64,000 nucleotides of DNA from assembly GCF_030381805.1 (NCBI RefSeq), contig NZ_JAUDRH010000001.1:620001-684000 (forward strand), written 5' to 3'. Positions 37,201 through 44,275 of this stretch are shown here, in pieces. The notes under the pieces are model-generated. The model was not told where the DNA came from and made no database searches. It saw only the letters and a list, made by a program, of their open reading frames with translations. The first letter of the stretch is position 1. Each line of letters starts with the position of its first letter. Both the position numbers and the translations under genes were made by a program. Source of the stretch: Chlorogloeopsis sp. ULAP01. GTDB lineage: Bacteria; Cyanobacteriota; Cyanobacteriia; Cyanobacteriales; Nostocaceae.

Positions 37201-39005
37201 GAAGCCTCAAAGCTAACTACTGGTAATTTTTCAATCGTCTGTGTATCCCCAGTACTCAGGCGCAAAGCATCTTCCAACGACAGCGCCATTTGCTCTTTGC
37301 GAGAAGCAAAAAACGCTTGGGCTGTTTTAATATCTTGCGATCGCAACTCTACCCATTCACCGTTTATTTCTACCAGTGGGCTATTTAGCGCCACAAGTTT
37401 ATCAAATTCTTGCTTAGAAAGAGTTTGTCCGCCAATAGCTAATTGCCATTGAAAATTCAAAAGACTTTGTAAACCTAGACGCCCCTGCTTTTTTTTTGGT
37501 GTTTCAGCGCTAATTTTCAAACCTAGACGATTTGCCCATCCTTCCCGGTTTGCCAAACTCGCAGGCAAAACTGCGCCCAAACCACTATCTTCAAACCGCC
37601 ACTTTACCGATTTGATAAATTCATAGGCTTGCATGGGATTGAGACGACAAGACTGGGGATATGGGGTATCCAAACTAGGTGTTAATACTGGATACAACCG
37701 CGAAGCTAAACCCAATCCCCGCAGAAATGTTTCTTGTGGTTGCTTAATAGTTCGATTTTGAAAAACAAAGCTTTCCACCGGATGCCGCCAGATTGTCTCT
37801 GCATCCACCAAAAATTCTGCATCATCAGGTGCTTGCAGGAAATATTCTAAAGTCCAATCAGCTTCATTTGACTTAGGCGGGTGTAGAACAAAACAGGTGC
37901 GAAATATGTTTTTTCCACCCAACTGATACTGTAGCGGCATCGTCCAAGCCTTCAAAGCCGCTTCCAGTCGTTCCAAGGCAATTGGTTCGCTAGTAATTGT
38001 GGCTGATGCAGCTGTTAAAGACTGTAACCACTGTCGCACCACTGGTGGTAGAGACGCCATTACTCTTGTGTCAAGTAAAGTTTGGGAACCTACCATACTT
38101 CTGATTTGGACGTCGATTGTACTGTTGAGAAATCCCAGCAGCAATTCTTGTGGTTCGATTGGTAAGTTTACATATATTGGCGAGTTGTGAACCAAAGACG
38201 GGGGGTAATCATCAAAATTCCCTGCTTCTCCCCGTCTCCGTGTCCCCGTGTCTCCGTGTCCTTCTTTTACATCATGATACGTCCGACACGCCAATGGCAT
38301 CAGCTGAGAAAATTTATCTAGACGAGTTCCATCTAAAGCGCTGTCGAGGAGTGCTTGCCATTTTGCGGCAATAGAACCATCTGTGAATCGCTCAAGTGTG
38401 GGCAAAAATTTACATCGTGCTATTAAATCTAAACTCCACCGGGCAACGTGTGACCAAAAGCGTAAATCTCCACCGACAAAATCATCTTCTTGGTTGGCGA
38501 TACTCAAAGGTAGAGAAGCCAAAAAGGCGATCGCATCTTGTGGCTCTAAACAAAAACCTTCAACTTGCCAGGGTTGTAGATATTGGGAAAAAGATTTTTC
38601 TGAACCCAATATTGCCGAATGTACGGGAGAAATAAATACTGCACCCTGTTGTTCACTTTCTGAAAAATAAGTGGGTAAAGCAAGAATTTGCGATCGCGTT
38701 GGCATTACATTGGCAGCACTTGCAGCTTTGTGCTTTAACTTAGTTCCTGTTTTGGAGGTTTGCCTTGTTTGTGAAGGCTCCAAATTTGGAGCCTCTAAAG
38801 ACTTTTGGCTCGAATTAGAAAGTTTTAGTTGACGTAAATGCAACCACTCATTTAATTCATCTGCTGTCATTGCATACGGATGAGATGGCACTTTTGTTAA
38901 TGTACCTAGATCTATTTTCGTTTCTAGAGAGCGCCAAGTCTCTCCCCAAACAAATAAACTGCTACCCCGATCTTGTAATAACCAACTACCGTGTAAAATT
39001 GCCAT
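34263..39005 (-). CDS. SNF2-family helicase containing an intein
   Basis: A 1580-residue precursor; about 1112 residues remain once the intein (residues 663-1130) is removed. The exteins form a SNF2/HepA-type DNA-dependent ATPase: a 650-residue N-terminal region, then QRGMAWLTFLERWGLGACLA and Walker A DDMGLGK-T interrupted exactly after the Lys, then IIVLDEAQNIKN (motif II), LTGTPVENRLQELWSILDF (III) and SLKAGGVGLNLTRANHVFHF with NQATDRVFRIGQTRNVQVHK (V-VI). Without splicing the ATPase cannot work. Residues around 267-277 (GHGDTGTRRRGEAG) are encoded by an inserted low-complexity repeat. It probably acts with the downstream SWIM protein in DNA repair or chromatin-like remodelling. Confidence 0.93.
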   Translation of the reverse strand: MAILHGSWLLQDRGSSLFVWGETWRSLETKIDLGTLTKVPSHPYAMTADELNEWLHLRQLKLSNSSQKSLEAPNLEPSQTRQTSKTGTKLKHKAASAANVMPTRSQILALPTYFSESEQQGAVFISPVHSAILGSEKSFSQYLQPWQVEGFCLEPQDAIAFLASLPLSIANQEDDFVGGDLRFWSHVARWSLDLIARCKFLPTLERFTDGSIAAKWQALLDSALDGTRLDKFSQLMPLACRTYHDVKEGHGDTGTRRRGEAGNFDDYPPSLVHNSPIYVNLPIEPQELLLGFLNSTIDVQIRSMVGSQTLLDTRVMASLPPVVRQWLQSLTAASATITSEPIALERLEAALKAWTMPLQYQLGGKNIFRTCFVLHPPKSNEADWTLEYFLQAPDDAEFLVDAETIWRHPVESFVFQNRTIKQPQETFLRGLGLASRLYPVLTPSLDTPYPQSCRLNPMQAYEFIKSVKWRFEDSGLGAVLPASLANREGWANRLGLKISAETPKKKQGRLGLQSLLNFQWQLAIGGQTLSKQEFDKLVALNSPLVEINGEWVELRSQDIKTAQAFFASRKEQMALSLEDALRLSTGDTQTIEKLPVVSFEASGALQELVTTLTNNKALEPLPTPASFQGQLRPYQQRGMAWLTFLERWGLGACLADDMGLGKCVSKDTQIYVNGGLSTAEEIWRNYAAGETEFDGEGFWAKPTQELIVNSIDEKTGKIVQASIKRLYRQQVREKIRKLTLQDGSSVTITRRHKLLTNKGWTNELQVGDYVCVPAKMLWQGKLEDPDLVKFIAWQIAEGHEIPSLGCVTISQKDTKQLEDLLYTLQRFSQHHDIKINSPSIQTFPGKVSTLRVHSQAYRRFLEAKGYVWGKLSAEKSIPSFIMQADLQSVRIFLQNYFDAESAVVPSMRSIEIGTASPLLIQQLSVLLRRFGIWLRISPKQKCATNGTRTLRTYYIGVIGGNSARRFLQEIGFGNLEKQQKLEKICQSVSNTNVEGIPAADIVAQTVAATSLPLRHLGMHNTFYINGSQQFSRNSLEQVLVGINGILSGETQQKYQLLKPSKWTTQTLEAYARLDVQQLNLTKQSLQHLIDQEVFYCKIESIEDVEYEGWVYDFEVSEHHNFVANNIICHNTIQFIAFLLHLKEQNALENPTLLVCPTSVLGNWEREVKKFGPSLKVLQYHGDKRPKGKTFEQAAKKHDLVITSYSLVPRDLKSLQSISWQIIVLDEAQNIKNADAKQSQAVRQLESTFRIALTGTPVENRLQELWSILDFLNPGYLGNKQFFQRRFAMPIEKYGDIASLSQLRSLVQPFILRRLKTDREIIQDLPEKQEMTVFCGLSPEQAKLYQQVVDESLAEIEDAEGIQRRGKILALLVKLKQICNHPAQYLKKDSLAESRLSGKLLRLQEMLEEVLSEGDRALIFTQFAEWGKLLKPYLEQSLGRETLFLYGSTSKKQREEMIDRFQHDPQGPPIMVLSLKAGGVGLNLTRANHVFHFDRWWNPAVENQATDRVFRIGQTRNVQVHKFVCTGTLEEKIHDMIESKKQLAEQVVDAGEEWLTELDTDQLRNLLLLDRSAVIADEDED
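35616..37019 (-). mobile_element. Intein in the Walker A motif of the SNF2 helicase
   Basis: A 468-residue insertion between GLGK and TIQF. Block A starts with Cys (CVSKDTQIYV), block B is DGSSVTITRRHKLLT with the T-x-x-H at intein residues 87-90, and block F/G is YDFEVSEHHNFVANNIICHN, ending in His-Asn with Thr as the +1 residue. All residues needed for splicing are present. Intein residues about 120-300 carry a LAGLIDADG-like endonuclease with two motif-like segments, LVKFIAWQIAEGHE and IFLQNYFDAESA, so it may still home. Inteins favour such P-loop sites in ATPases. Confidence 0.92.
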
Positions 39006-39540
39006 CTGCTAACTACTCAAATATTCACAAAAATAAAATCTTTAATTTGTTTATCCTCTAATTGAAATAATTACTTAAATTGCATTATTGATTATTGTTA
39101 AATATTAGCAAACTATCGTAATAAAATTTCAGAAAAATATAGTTACCTCTTTATAAAAATTTAAAAAATGGCATAAAAGCTAACTAGATTGTATGCATTT
39201 AGAAGAGCAAGAGGAGGGTAAGGAAATTACTAAGTCTTGTCATTTTAGAATGTAAAACTTATCCCAAGATAAACTCCTCTCTCAGTCAGAATTTGTAAAT
39301 TACTGCTTGAGCCAGGATACTTTTGTTGTCAAGGTAGAGAGTGAATATACTATACACGAGCCAAAACAAGTCTTGGGAGTATTTTGTACCTACGCGTACA
39401 CAGCAGGCATTCCCGGAGGGTAATTTCGCGTCTCTACATTCCGGATCGGTGTAGCCATATTTGCAACGCTGGTTTCATTGTACAACCTCATATGCGGCTT
39501 TAACTCCTCCTAACTGTCAAAAACCAACACCTGCCAGGAG

Positions 39541-39778
39541 CCATTACGGGGGTGAGCCAGCGCTCTTGGTAGGGTTTCCAACGGACAGTTCCTACAACGG
39601 GGGGAAGCCTCCGAAGTCGCCCCAACGGGGGAAACCCCCGCACGGCGCTTCTGTTGGCAACGGACTGTCCTCCTCCACAGGCGACTGGCGTAGACACGAA
39701 GTGGCTTCTGAAAGTAAGGGTTTCCCGACTTGTAGACGCGCCTTCTTCCGCTTCGGTGCAGGGTACAAAGTGGCGTGA
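39541..39778. repeat. GC-rich composite repeat block
   Basis: About 240 bases with inverted pairs such as CAACGGACAGTTCC/GGCAACGGACTGTCC, CGGGGGAAACCCCCG and repeated CTTCTG/CAGAAG-like units. Its wording (GGTAGGGTTTCC, CTGTTGGCAACGG, GGCGACTGGCGTAGACACG) resembles 41250-41407 and 34139-34215. It seems to be a mosaic of short palindromic units. Confidence 0.6.
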
Positions 39779-40006
39779 GGTTAGAGGAGTTAAATATGCC
39801 TTACTCAAAAAGTGAATTGGTATAACATACTAAACTTCTTCCAACATTTACAATCTAGGTTAATTACAACCATAGATAAACACAGATTTTCTCGGTGTTT
39901 ATGTGTGTCCATCTGTGTTCAATTTATTTGTACATAGAATGAGTGCAAGAGGTTTAAGACACAAAATTAGCTGTGTGAGTCCTAGTCCACTACCTTTAAC
40001 TAAACT

Positions 40007-40032
40007 TAATTTGTAATTATAATTACAAATTA
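40007..40032. promoter_or_regulatory. Perfect 26-bp palindrome upstream of ndhI
   Basis: The half-site TAATTTGTAATTA is followed directly by its exact reverse complement. It ends 90 bases before the ndhI ATG. A perfect AT-rich palindrome of this length could be an operator or an AT-rich hairpin. No known regulator site was recognised. Confidence 0.4.
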
Positions 40033-40122
40033 CCTTAACTTTAGGTCTTTCATTCGACAGAGGAAGCTGTTAATCACAACTATTACTGTGCTCATTAACG
40101 GCTCTAAAAATGGAGGACTTAG

Positions 40123-40734
40123 ATGTTTAACTTCCTGAAGCAAGTTGCCGACTACACTAAAGAAACTGTTCAAGCAGCTAGATATATTGGGCAAGGACTG
40201 TCAGTTACTTTCGATCATATGCAACGTCGTCCGATTACAGTGCAGTATCCTTACGAAAAACTGATTCCCTCTGAACGATTTCGAGGCCGAATTCACTTTG
40301 AATTTGATAAATGTATTTCATGTGAGGTTTGCGTTCGCGTCTGCCCTATTAACCTGCCAGTAGTAGATTGGGAATTTGACAAAGCAGCTAAAAAGAAAAC
40401 ACTCAAGCATTACAGTATTGACTTTGGTGTTTGTATTTTCTGTGGTAACTGCGTCGAATATTGCCCTACTAATTGTCTGTCAATGACAGAAGAATACGAA
40501 CTTAGCACCTATGATCGCCATGAATTGAACCACGATAGTGTGGCGATGGGAAGGCTCCCTTATAAAGTAAATTTAGATCCAATGGTGACTCCGTTGCCAG
40601 AATTGGTGTATTTACCCAAGGGTGTAATGGAACCTCACGGGCTACCGTCTAACGCTCGTCGTGCAGGTTTAGTGCCATCCGAAATTGTGGAGCAAACTGG
40701 AGAAAAGGATAAAAATAACCGCAGTGAGGCTTAA
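40123..40734 (+). CDS. ndhI: NAD(P)H-quinone oxidoreductase subunit I
   Basis: A 203-residue iron-sulfur subunit of the NDH-1 complex in the thylakoid/plasma membrane, carrying electrons between its two [4Fe-4S] clusters toward plastoquinone. The two ferredoxin-type motifs are CISCEVCVRVCP (near residue 65) and CIFCGNCVEYCP (near 105). The opening and SVTFDHMQRRPITVQYPYEK are typical of cyanobacterial NdhI. Usually ndhI sits in ndhA-I-G-E, but here neither neighbour is an ndh gene. The C terminus after VYLPKGV is long and acidic/basic, unlike the short tail of the standard copy. This may be a second, paralogous ndhI. A GGAGG lies upstream of the ATG. Confidence 0.93.
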   Translation: MFNFLKQVADYTKETVQAARYIGQGLSVTFDHMQRRPITVQYPYEKLIPSERFRGRIHFEFDKCISCEVCVRVCPINLPVVDWEFDKAAKKKTLKHYSIDFGVCIFCGNCVEYCPTNCLSMTEEYELSTYDRHELNHDSVAMGRLPYKVNLDPMVTPLPELVYLPKGVMEPHGLPSNARRAGLVPSEIVEQTGEKDKNNRSEA

Positions 40735-41160
40735 ACCTTATTCTTGTTGCTATTGCTATGGTGGAGGAAAAGTTTGAGCGATCGCTCAATTTTTGAGATT
40801 GAAAAGCAATTAACTCCACCAAGCTACACCTGTACCAGTGGTAAGTCAAATAGCTTTGAGAATAAAATGATGTCGTATTTTGAAGAACATTAATTCAATG
40901 AGTTAGTTACGCTCGTATCATCGAAGAATTGCAAATTACTAAATTAAATTCATATCAATAATCTACTTCATTTTAGATCCAGCCAAAGGTCATATCGGGT
41001 ACGTTAAATTACGTAAATTCACCTGTAAATTTAAGATTAATTTTAGAAACAAGCCTTTATCTTTATTTGCTATATCTGCTGTACTCTGATGAAATTTTAT
41101 ATGACGTTACTATGTAAATCATCCTATAAACTTAAGCTAAACTTTAGAAATTAGCTCTAA

Positions 41161-41237
41161 TACCAAATTGGCACACGGGAGTCTTGTTTCAAAATTCTGG
41201 ACTAGCCTAGGAATAAAATGTTTTTAATCCAAAATCC
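41161..41237. repeat. Dispersed 76-bp repeat, copy 1
   Basis: It matches 60769-60844 at most positions: TACC(A/G)AATTGGCAC(A/G)CGGGAG, TTGTTTCAA(A/G)ATTCT, GACTAGCCTA, TTTTAATCCAAAATCC. It is non-coding in both places. Confidence 0.7.
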
Positions 41238-41249
41238 GTCTTGAAAAGC

Positions 41250-41407
41250 TTTGAGCAGAGGTTTCCTCCCTCCGGATACTCTAACGAGAACCCGCTTCGC
41301 GTGTACGCAGTCGCCACAAGTCGGGGAACCCTTTCACCAGTCGCCTGTGGAGGGTTTCCCTCCGCAGGTGCTGGTTCACCACCGCAGTGGCTCCAAAATC
41401 CACGCAT
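41250..41407. repeat. GC-rich composite repeat block
   Basis: It contains GAGGTTTCCTCCCTCCGG, AGTCGCCACAAGTCGGGG and GTCGCCTGTGGAGGGTTTCC with small inverted pairs. It is a relative of 39541-39778 and 34139-34215. Confidence 0.55.
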
Positions 41408-41519
41408 TGGTATAAGAGTTTAAAGTGCAAATTAATAAAATATGCAATTGTATATCTCCTAAATTCAATTGATTGATGGAGGTTCAACATTTGCTGATTT
41501 CACCATCACGAAAGTGGTT

Positions 41520-42587
41520 ATGAATTTCCAACAACTATTTGCTAAACCACCAGAAGCCGAAGCTAGCGCCCCTGGAAGAGTAAACTTATTAGGCGAACAT
41601 ACAGATTACAATAATGGTTTTGTTCTGCCAACAGCAATTCCGCAAAGAACCATGGTACAGCTAGGTTTTAGTGCTGATGGACAGCACCATTTCTACTCGG
41701 AAAATTTAGATGAGCGAGTAGATATTCTAGAAATTAAGCATACGCCATCGGGATTTACAAGTTATATTTTTGGCTGTATTCAAGTTTTACAACAAGAAGG
41801 GCATACAATACCATCGCTAAATTTGTACGTTAAATCATCTATTCCGATTGGTTCGGGTTTGTCTAGCAGTGCGGCTTTGGAAGTTGCAACCCTGCGGGCA
41901 TTACGCCAACTCCTCAATCTTGCGATTGATGATGTCGAAATTGCTCAATTTGCACAGCAAGCAGAAATTCATTACGCTGGTGTGCAATGCGGCATCATGG
42001 ATCAGATGGCTGCGAGCCTTGGTGACACTGAACATATCCTGTTTTTAGATAGCCGTACTTTGGAACGCCGTATGCTACCTTTGCCTGCTGGAGCCGAGAT
42101 TGTGGTGATAGACAGTGGTGTGCCTCGTACGCTAGCAAGTAGCGGGTATAACCACAGAAGAACTGAGTGTCAAGAGGCAGCACGATTATTGAAAGTTAAG
42201 GCATTGCGAGATGTTACCAACAGTAGTGCAGTGAAAGCTTTACCCGAACCTTTGCAACGTCGCGCCCATCATGTGGTGACAGAAAATAATCGCGTGTTGG
42301 AGGTTTTGCATGGTGTATCATCTGAACGCTTTGGCAAATTGATGAATGCTTCCCATGCCAGCTTACGGGATGATTACGAAGTTTCTGTAACTGCACTAGA
42401 TACTTTGGTCGAAATGTTGCAGAAAACTTCAGGAGTGTTTGGCGCAAAGTTAACAGGTGCGGGTTTTGGTGGTGCTTGTGTGGCTTTAGTTGCAGCAGGT
42501 GAAGGGAAAAATATTGCCATAAAAGTGCTTGAACAATATAACAATTTAGGTAATACTGGACGAGTTTTAGTTCCCACTTGTATTTAA
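41520..42587 (+). CDS. galK: Galactokinase (GHMP kinase)
   Basis: A 355-residue GHMP kinase that phosphorylates galactose with ATP. The galactokinase signature GRVNLLGEHTDYNNGFVLP lies near residue 20, the ATP-binding motif SIPIGSGLSSSAALEVA near 108, and the third motif KLTGAGFGGACVALV near 320. Catalytic-region Asp is seen in QCGIMDQMAAS. The frame opens earlier at TTG 41469, but ATG at 41520 gives the normal N terminus, with few residues before the substrate-binding segment. No galT or galE is adjacent. Closely related kinases for other sugars exist, so the exact substrate is an inference. Confidence 0.88.
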   Translation: MNFQQLFAKPPEAEASAPGRVNLLGEHTDYNNGFVLPTAIPQRTMVQLGFSADGQHHFYSENLDERVDILEIKHTPSGFTSYIFGCIQVLQQEGHTIPSLNLYVKSSIPIGSGLSSSAALEVATLRALRQLLNLAIDDVEIAQFAQQAEIHYAGVQCGIMDQMAASLGDTEHILFLDSRTLERRMLPLPAGAEIVVIDSGVPRTLASSGYNHRRTECQEAARLLKVKALRDVTNSSAVKALPEPLQRRAHHVVTENNRVLEVLHGVSSERFGKLMNASHASLRDDYEVSVTALDTLVEMLQKTSGVFGAKLTGAGFGGACVALVAAGEGKNIAIKVLEQYNNLGNTGRVLVPTCI

Positions 42588-42735
42588 GCGGTTAAGATTT
42601 TGGTATAAAAGATGACTTCAAAAGTAAAAAATTAAAGGAGAGATTGCCAAGCTCAACAAAGTATAAAGAGCGATCGCCTACTTCTGGAATTGAAGCCGAA
42701 GTCGCGATCGCATTTAATCCTTTGCCCTTCTATTT

Positions 42736-43605
42736 TTAAGAGAGATCGTGTCCACTTTGAAGAAGAAGATTCTCTCGGATTATGCCAAGTGCAAGTTCGC
42801 ACATCGTAGCAGTAGCATTCCGAGGTGGCCTCGGATTGTCTGGATCGATAGCTCTGTATGCTTTAGCCGTTTGATAGATAGAAGAATACTTCTTTGTGTT
42901 CTCAAACACCGATACAAGATTATTGACTTCATTGCCCGGTTGCCCAGCATCCCAAGTCCACGGCTTATCGCCATACATTTCCTTTGTATACCGCATGAAC
43001 AAGATCTGAGATTCTACAGACGGCACCCACGTATCGACATAAGTTGCCATCATATCCCAAAATTCATCTTCAGGCTTATTCTGCCATTCCTTCACCAGTT
43101 CTTTGATACGTTCTATTTGTTCAGGAGTGAAGCCAAAATCTTGCAAGTTTTGATCGCTACCTGATTTGCCTGCTTGGAGAAAACTAACTAGCCCAATGGT
43201 GACACCCGTTGCTGAGATTAAGACACCGACAACCCCAAAAGTAAGAGCAATCCAGTGTTTGGCAACATAATTTCGTAACGTCCGCTTCTTTGACATGGAG
43301 TCACTAGCCTTTTCAAGGGCTTCTTTCCCCTTTTTAAAGTTGGGATCGTCCTGATCGAACTCCTGCCCACCAGTATTTATCTCACTAAGCTCTAATTCAT
43401 CCTTCTGTTGTCTTGCATCGATCTCCTGTGAAAGTTTGAGATCGCTACCTTTAATAAGGCTGATTTCCTTAGCGGACTGCTTTCCAGTGTTACTTAAAGA
43501 TTTCTGGGCATTTTGGGCTACTTCTTCACTTTCTTCGTCAACTTCTTCCTCAGTTTTGTCTTCATATTCATCTTCCAATGTTGGGTCAATCTTTGTTTCA
43601 GCCAT
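42736..43605 (-). CDS. Acidic membrane-anchored protein A of a duplicated two-gene module
   Basis: A 289-residue protein of no family I recognise. Residues 1-110 are highly acidic (DEYEDKTEEEVDEESEEVAQ). A single hydrophobic span follows a basic stretch (WIALTFGVVGVLISATGVTI, about residues 117-140). The C-terminal half is helical: EQIERIKELVKEWQNKPEDE, MMATYVDTWVPSVESQILFM, then TWDAGQPGNEV and TMCELALGIIREN. It is paralogous to 45892-46734 (shared order: L-x-x-W, Y-x-D-x-x-x-P-S, T-W-D-A, L-C-E-L-A-L). It would be a bitopic membrane protein. It is the last gene of the five-gene run. Confidence 0.7.
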   Translation of the reverse strand: MAETKIDPTLEDEYEDKTEEEVDEESEEVAQNAQKSLSNTGKQSAKEISLIKGSDLKLSQEIDARQQKDELELSEINTGGQEFDQDDPNFKKGKEALEKASDSMSKKRTLRNYVAKHWIALTFGVVGVLISATGVTIGLVSFLQAGKSGSDQNLQDFGFTPEQIERIKELVKEWQNKPEDEFWDMMATYVDTWVPSVESQILFMRYTKEMYGDKPWTWDAGQPGNEVNNLVSVFENTKKYSSIYQTAKAYRAIDPDNPRPPRNATATMCELALGIIRENLLLQSGHDLS

Positions 43606-43663
43606 GGTAAAACTCCCTTTTGTTATTAATATTGCTTGTCTTTTGCGTATTTACTTGCAGTCT

Positions 43664-44239
43664 CTACAATGCAATTCGGTATCGCTGGATGGTTGTGCCT
43701 GATGTGGGTATTACAGTTTCATTTTGAAAAACCCCTCCATTTTTTTGGATAATACGTGAAGAGGCTATATTTTCTGCATCACAAGTGAGCAGAACTTCTT
43801 TTAACTCCATCAGCTTTGCCTTTTCAAGCGTCAAGAAGAGAAGATAAGTTCCATATCCTTTTTGACGTGCAGTGGGTCGAATGTGATAACTAATGTGTCC
43901 GTAGTACTGTCTGAGCCTTGGTGTGAGTCGATGATGGATCTTGCTTGCCCCAATCAATAAGGAATCATCTTTGACTAACCAGTACGTGCTGAGAGGAACT
44001 GTTTGTTGTCGTTGCTCGGAGTCTTTTGACTGACGGATCAAACGTGCTAGATAAGCCGAAAAATTATACTCGACCATATAACGAACCGTACGATATTGGT
44101 CTTCACCGAATTGCTCAAACTCATTCACCATATCCAAAAATGGTTTGGCAAACTTAGTAGATGGTTCTACCAAAGCCACATTTTGCATTCTGCTGTTAAG
44201 ATGAGCAACTTCGGAGTCATTCATCAAGCTTTGGTTCAT
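43664..44239 (-). CDS. GNAT family N-acetyltransferase
   Basis: A 191-residue acetyl-CoA-dependent acyltransferase. The core is YGHISYHIRPTARQKGYGTYL (motif A, R-x-x-G-x-G around residue 130), followed by VLLTCDAENIASSRIIQKNG (motif B, with the Asn typical of GNATs). The substrate cannot be deduced. It lies between the large helical protein and its membrane partner, where the second copy of the module has no counterpart, so it was gained or lost after duplication. It could modify one of the module's proteins or make the producer resistant, but this is speculation. Confidence 0.82.
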   Translation of the reverse strand: MNQSLMNDSEVAHLNSRMQNVALVEPSTKFAKPFLDMVNEFEQFGEDQYRTVRYMVEYNFSAYLARLIRQSKDSEQRQQTVPLSTYWLVKDDSLLIGASKIHHRLTPRLRQYYGHISYHIRPTARQKGYGTYLLFLTLEKAKLMELKEVLLTCDAENIASSRIIQKNGGVFQNETVIPTSGTTIQRYRIAL

Positions 44240-44275
44240 TTTTCTTCAATAAGGCGAATCGCTATTATCTTTTTA

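Larger units (their letters stand above)
39006..40122. other. Intergenic region, about 1.1 kb, mostly repeats
   Basis: An AT-rich part to about 39350 is followed by a GC-rich repeat block (39541-39778) and then a leader region for ndhI with a perfect palindrome at 40007-40032. ORFs of about 100 codons on both strands inside the GC-rich block are products of the repeat and are not counted as genes. Confidence 0.5.
40735..41519. other. Intergenic region with dispersed repeats
   Basis: Mostly AT-rich sequence with two repeats: 41161-41237, a copy of which lies at 60769-60844, and the GC-rich block at 41250-41407. No gene is visible. Confidence 0.5.

Noticed and set aside
39461..39808. Overlapping ORFs of about 100 codons on both strands
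   Set aside because: They are formed by the GC-rich repeat block. The reading frames exist because the repeat lacks stops, and there is no protein-like pattern.
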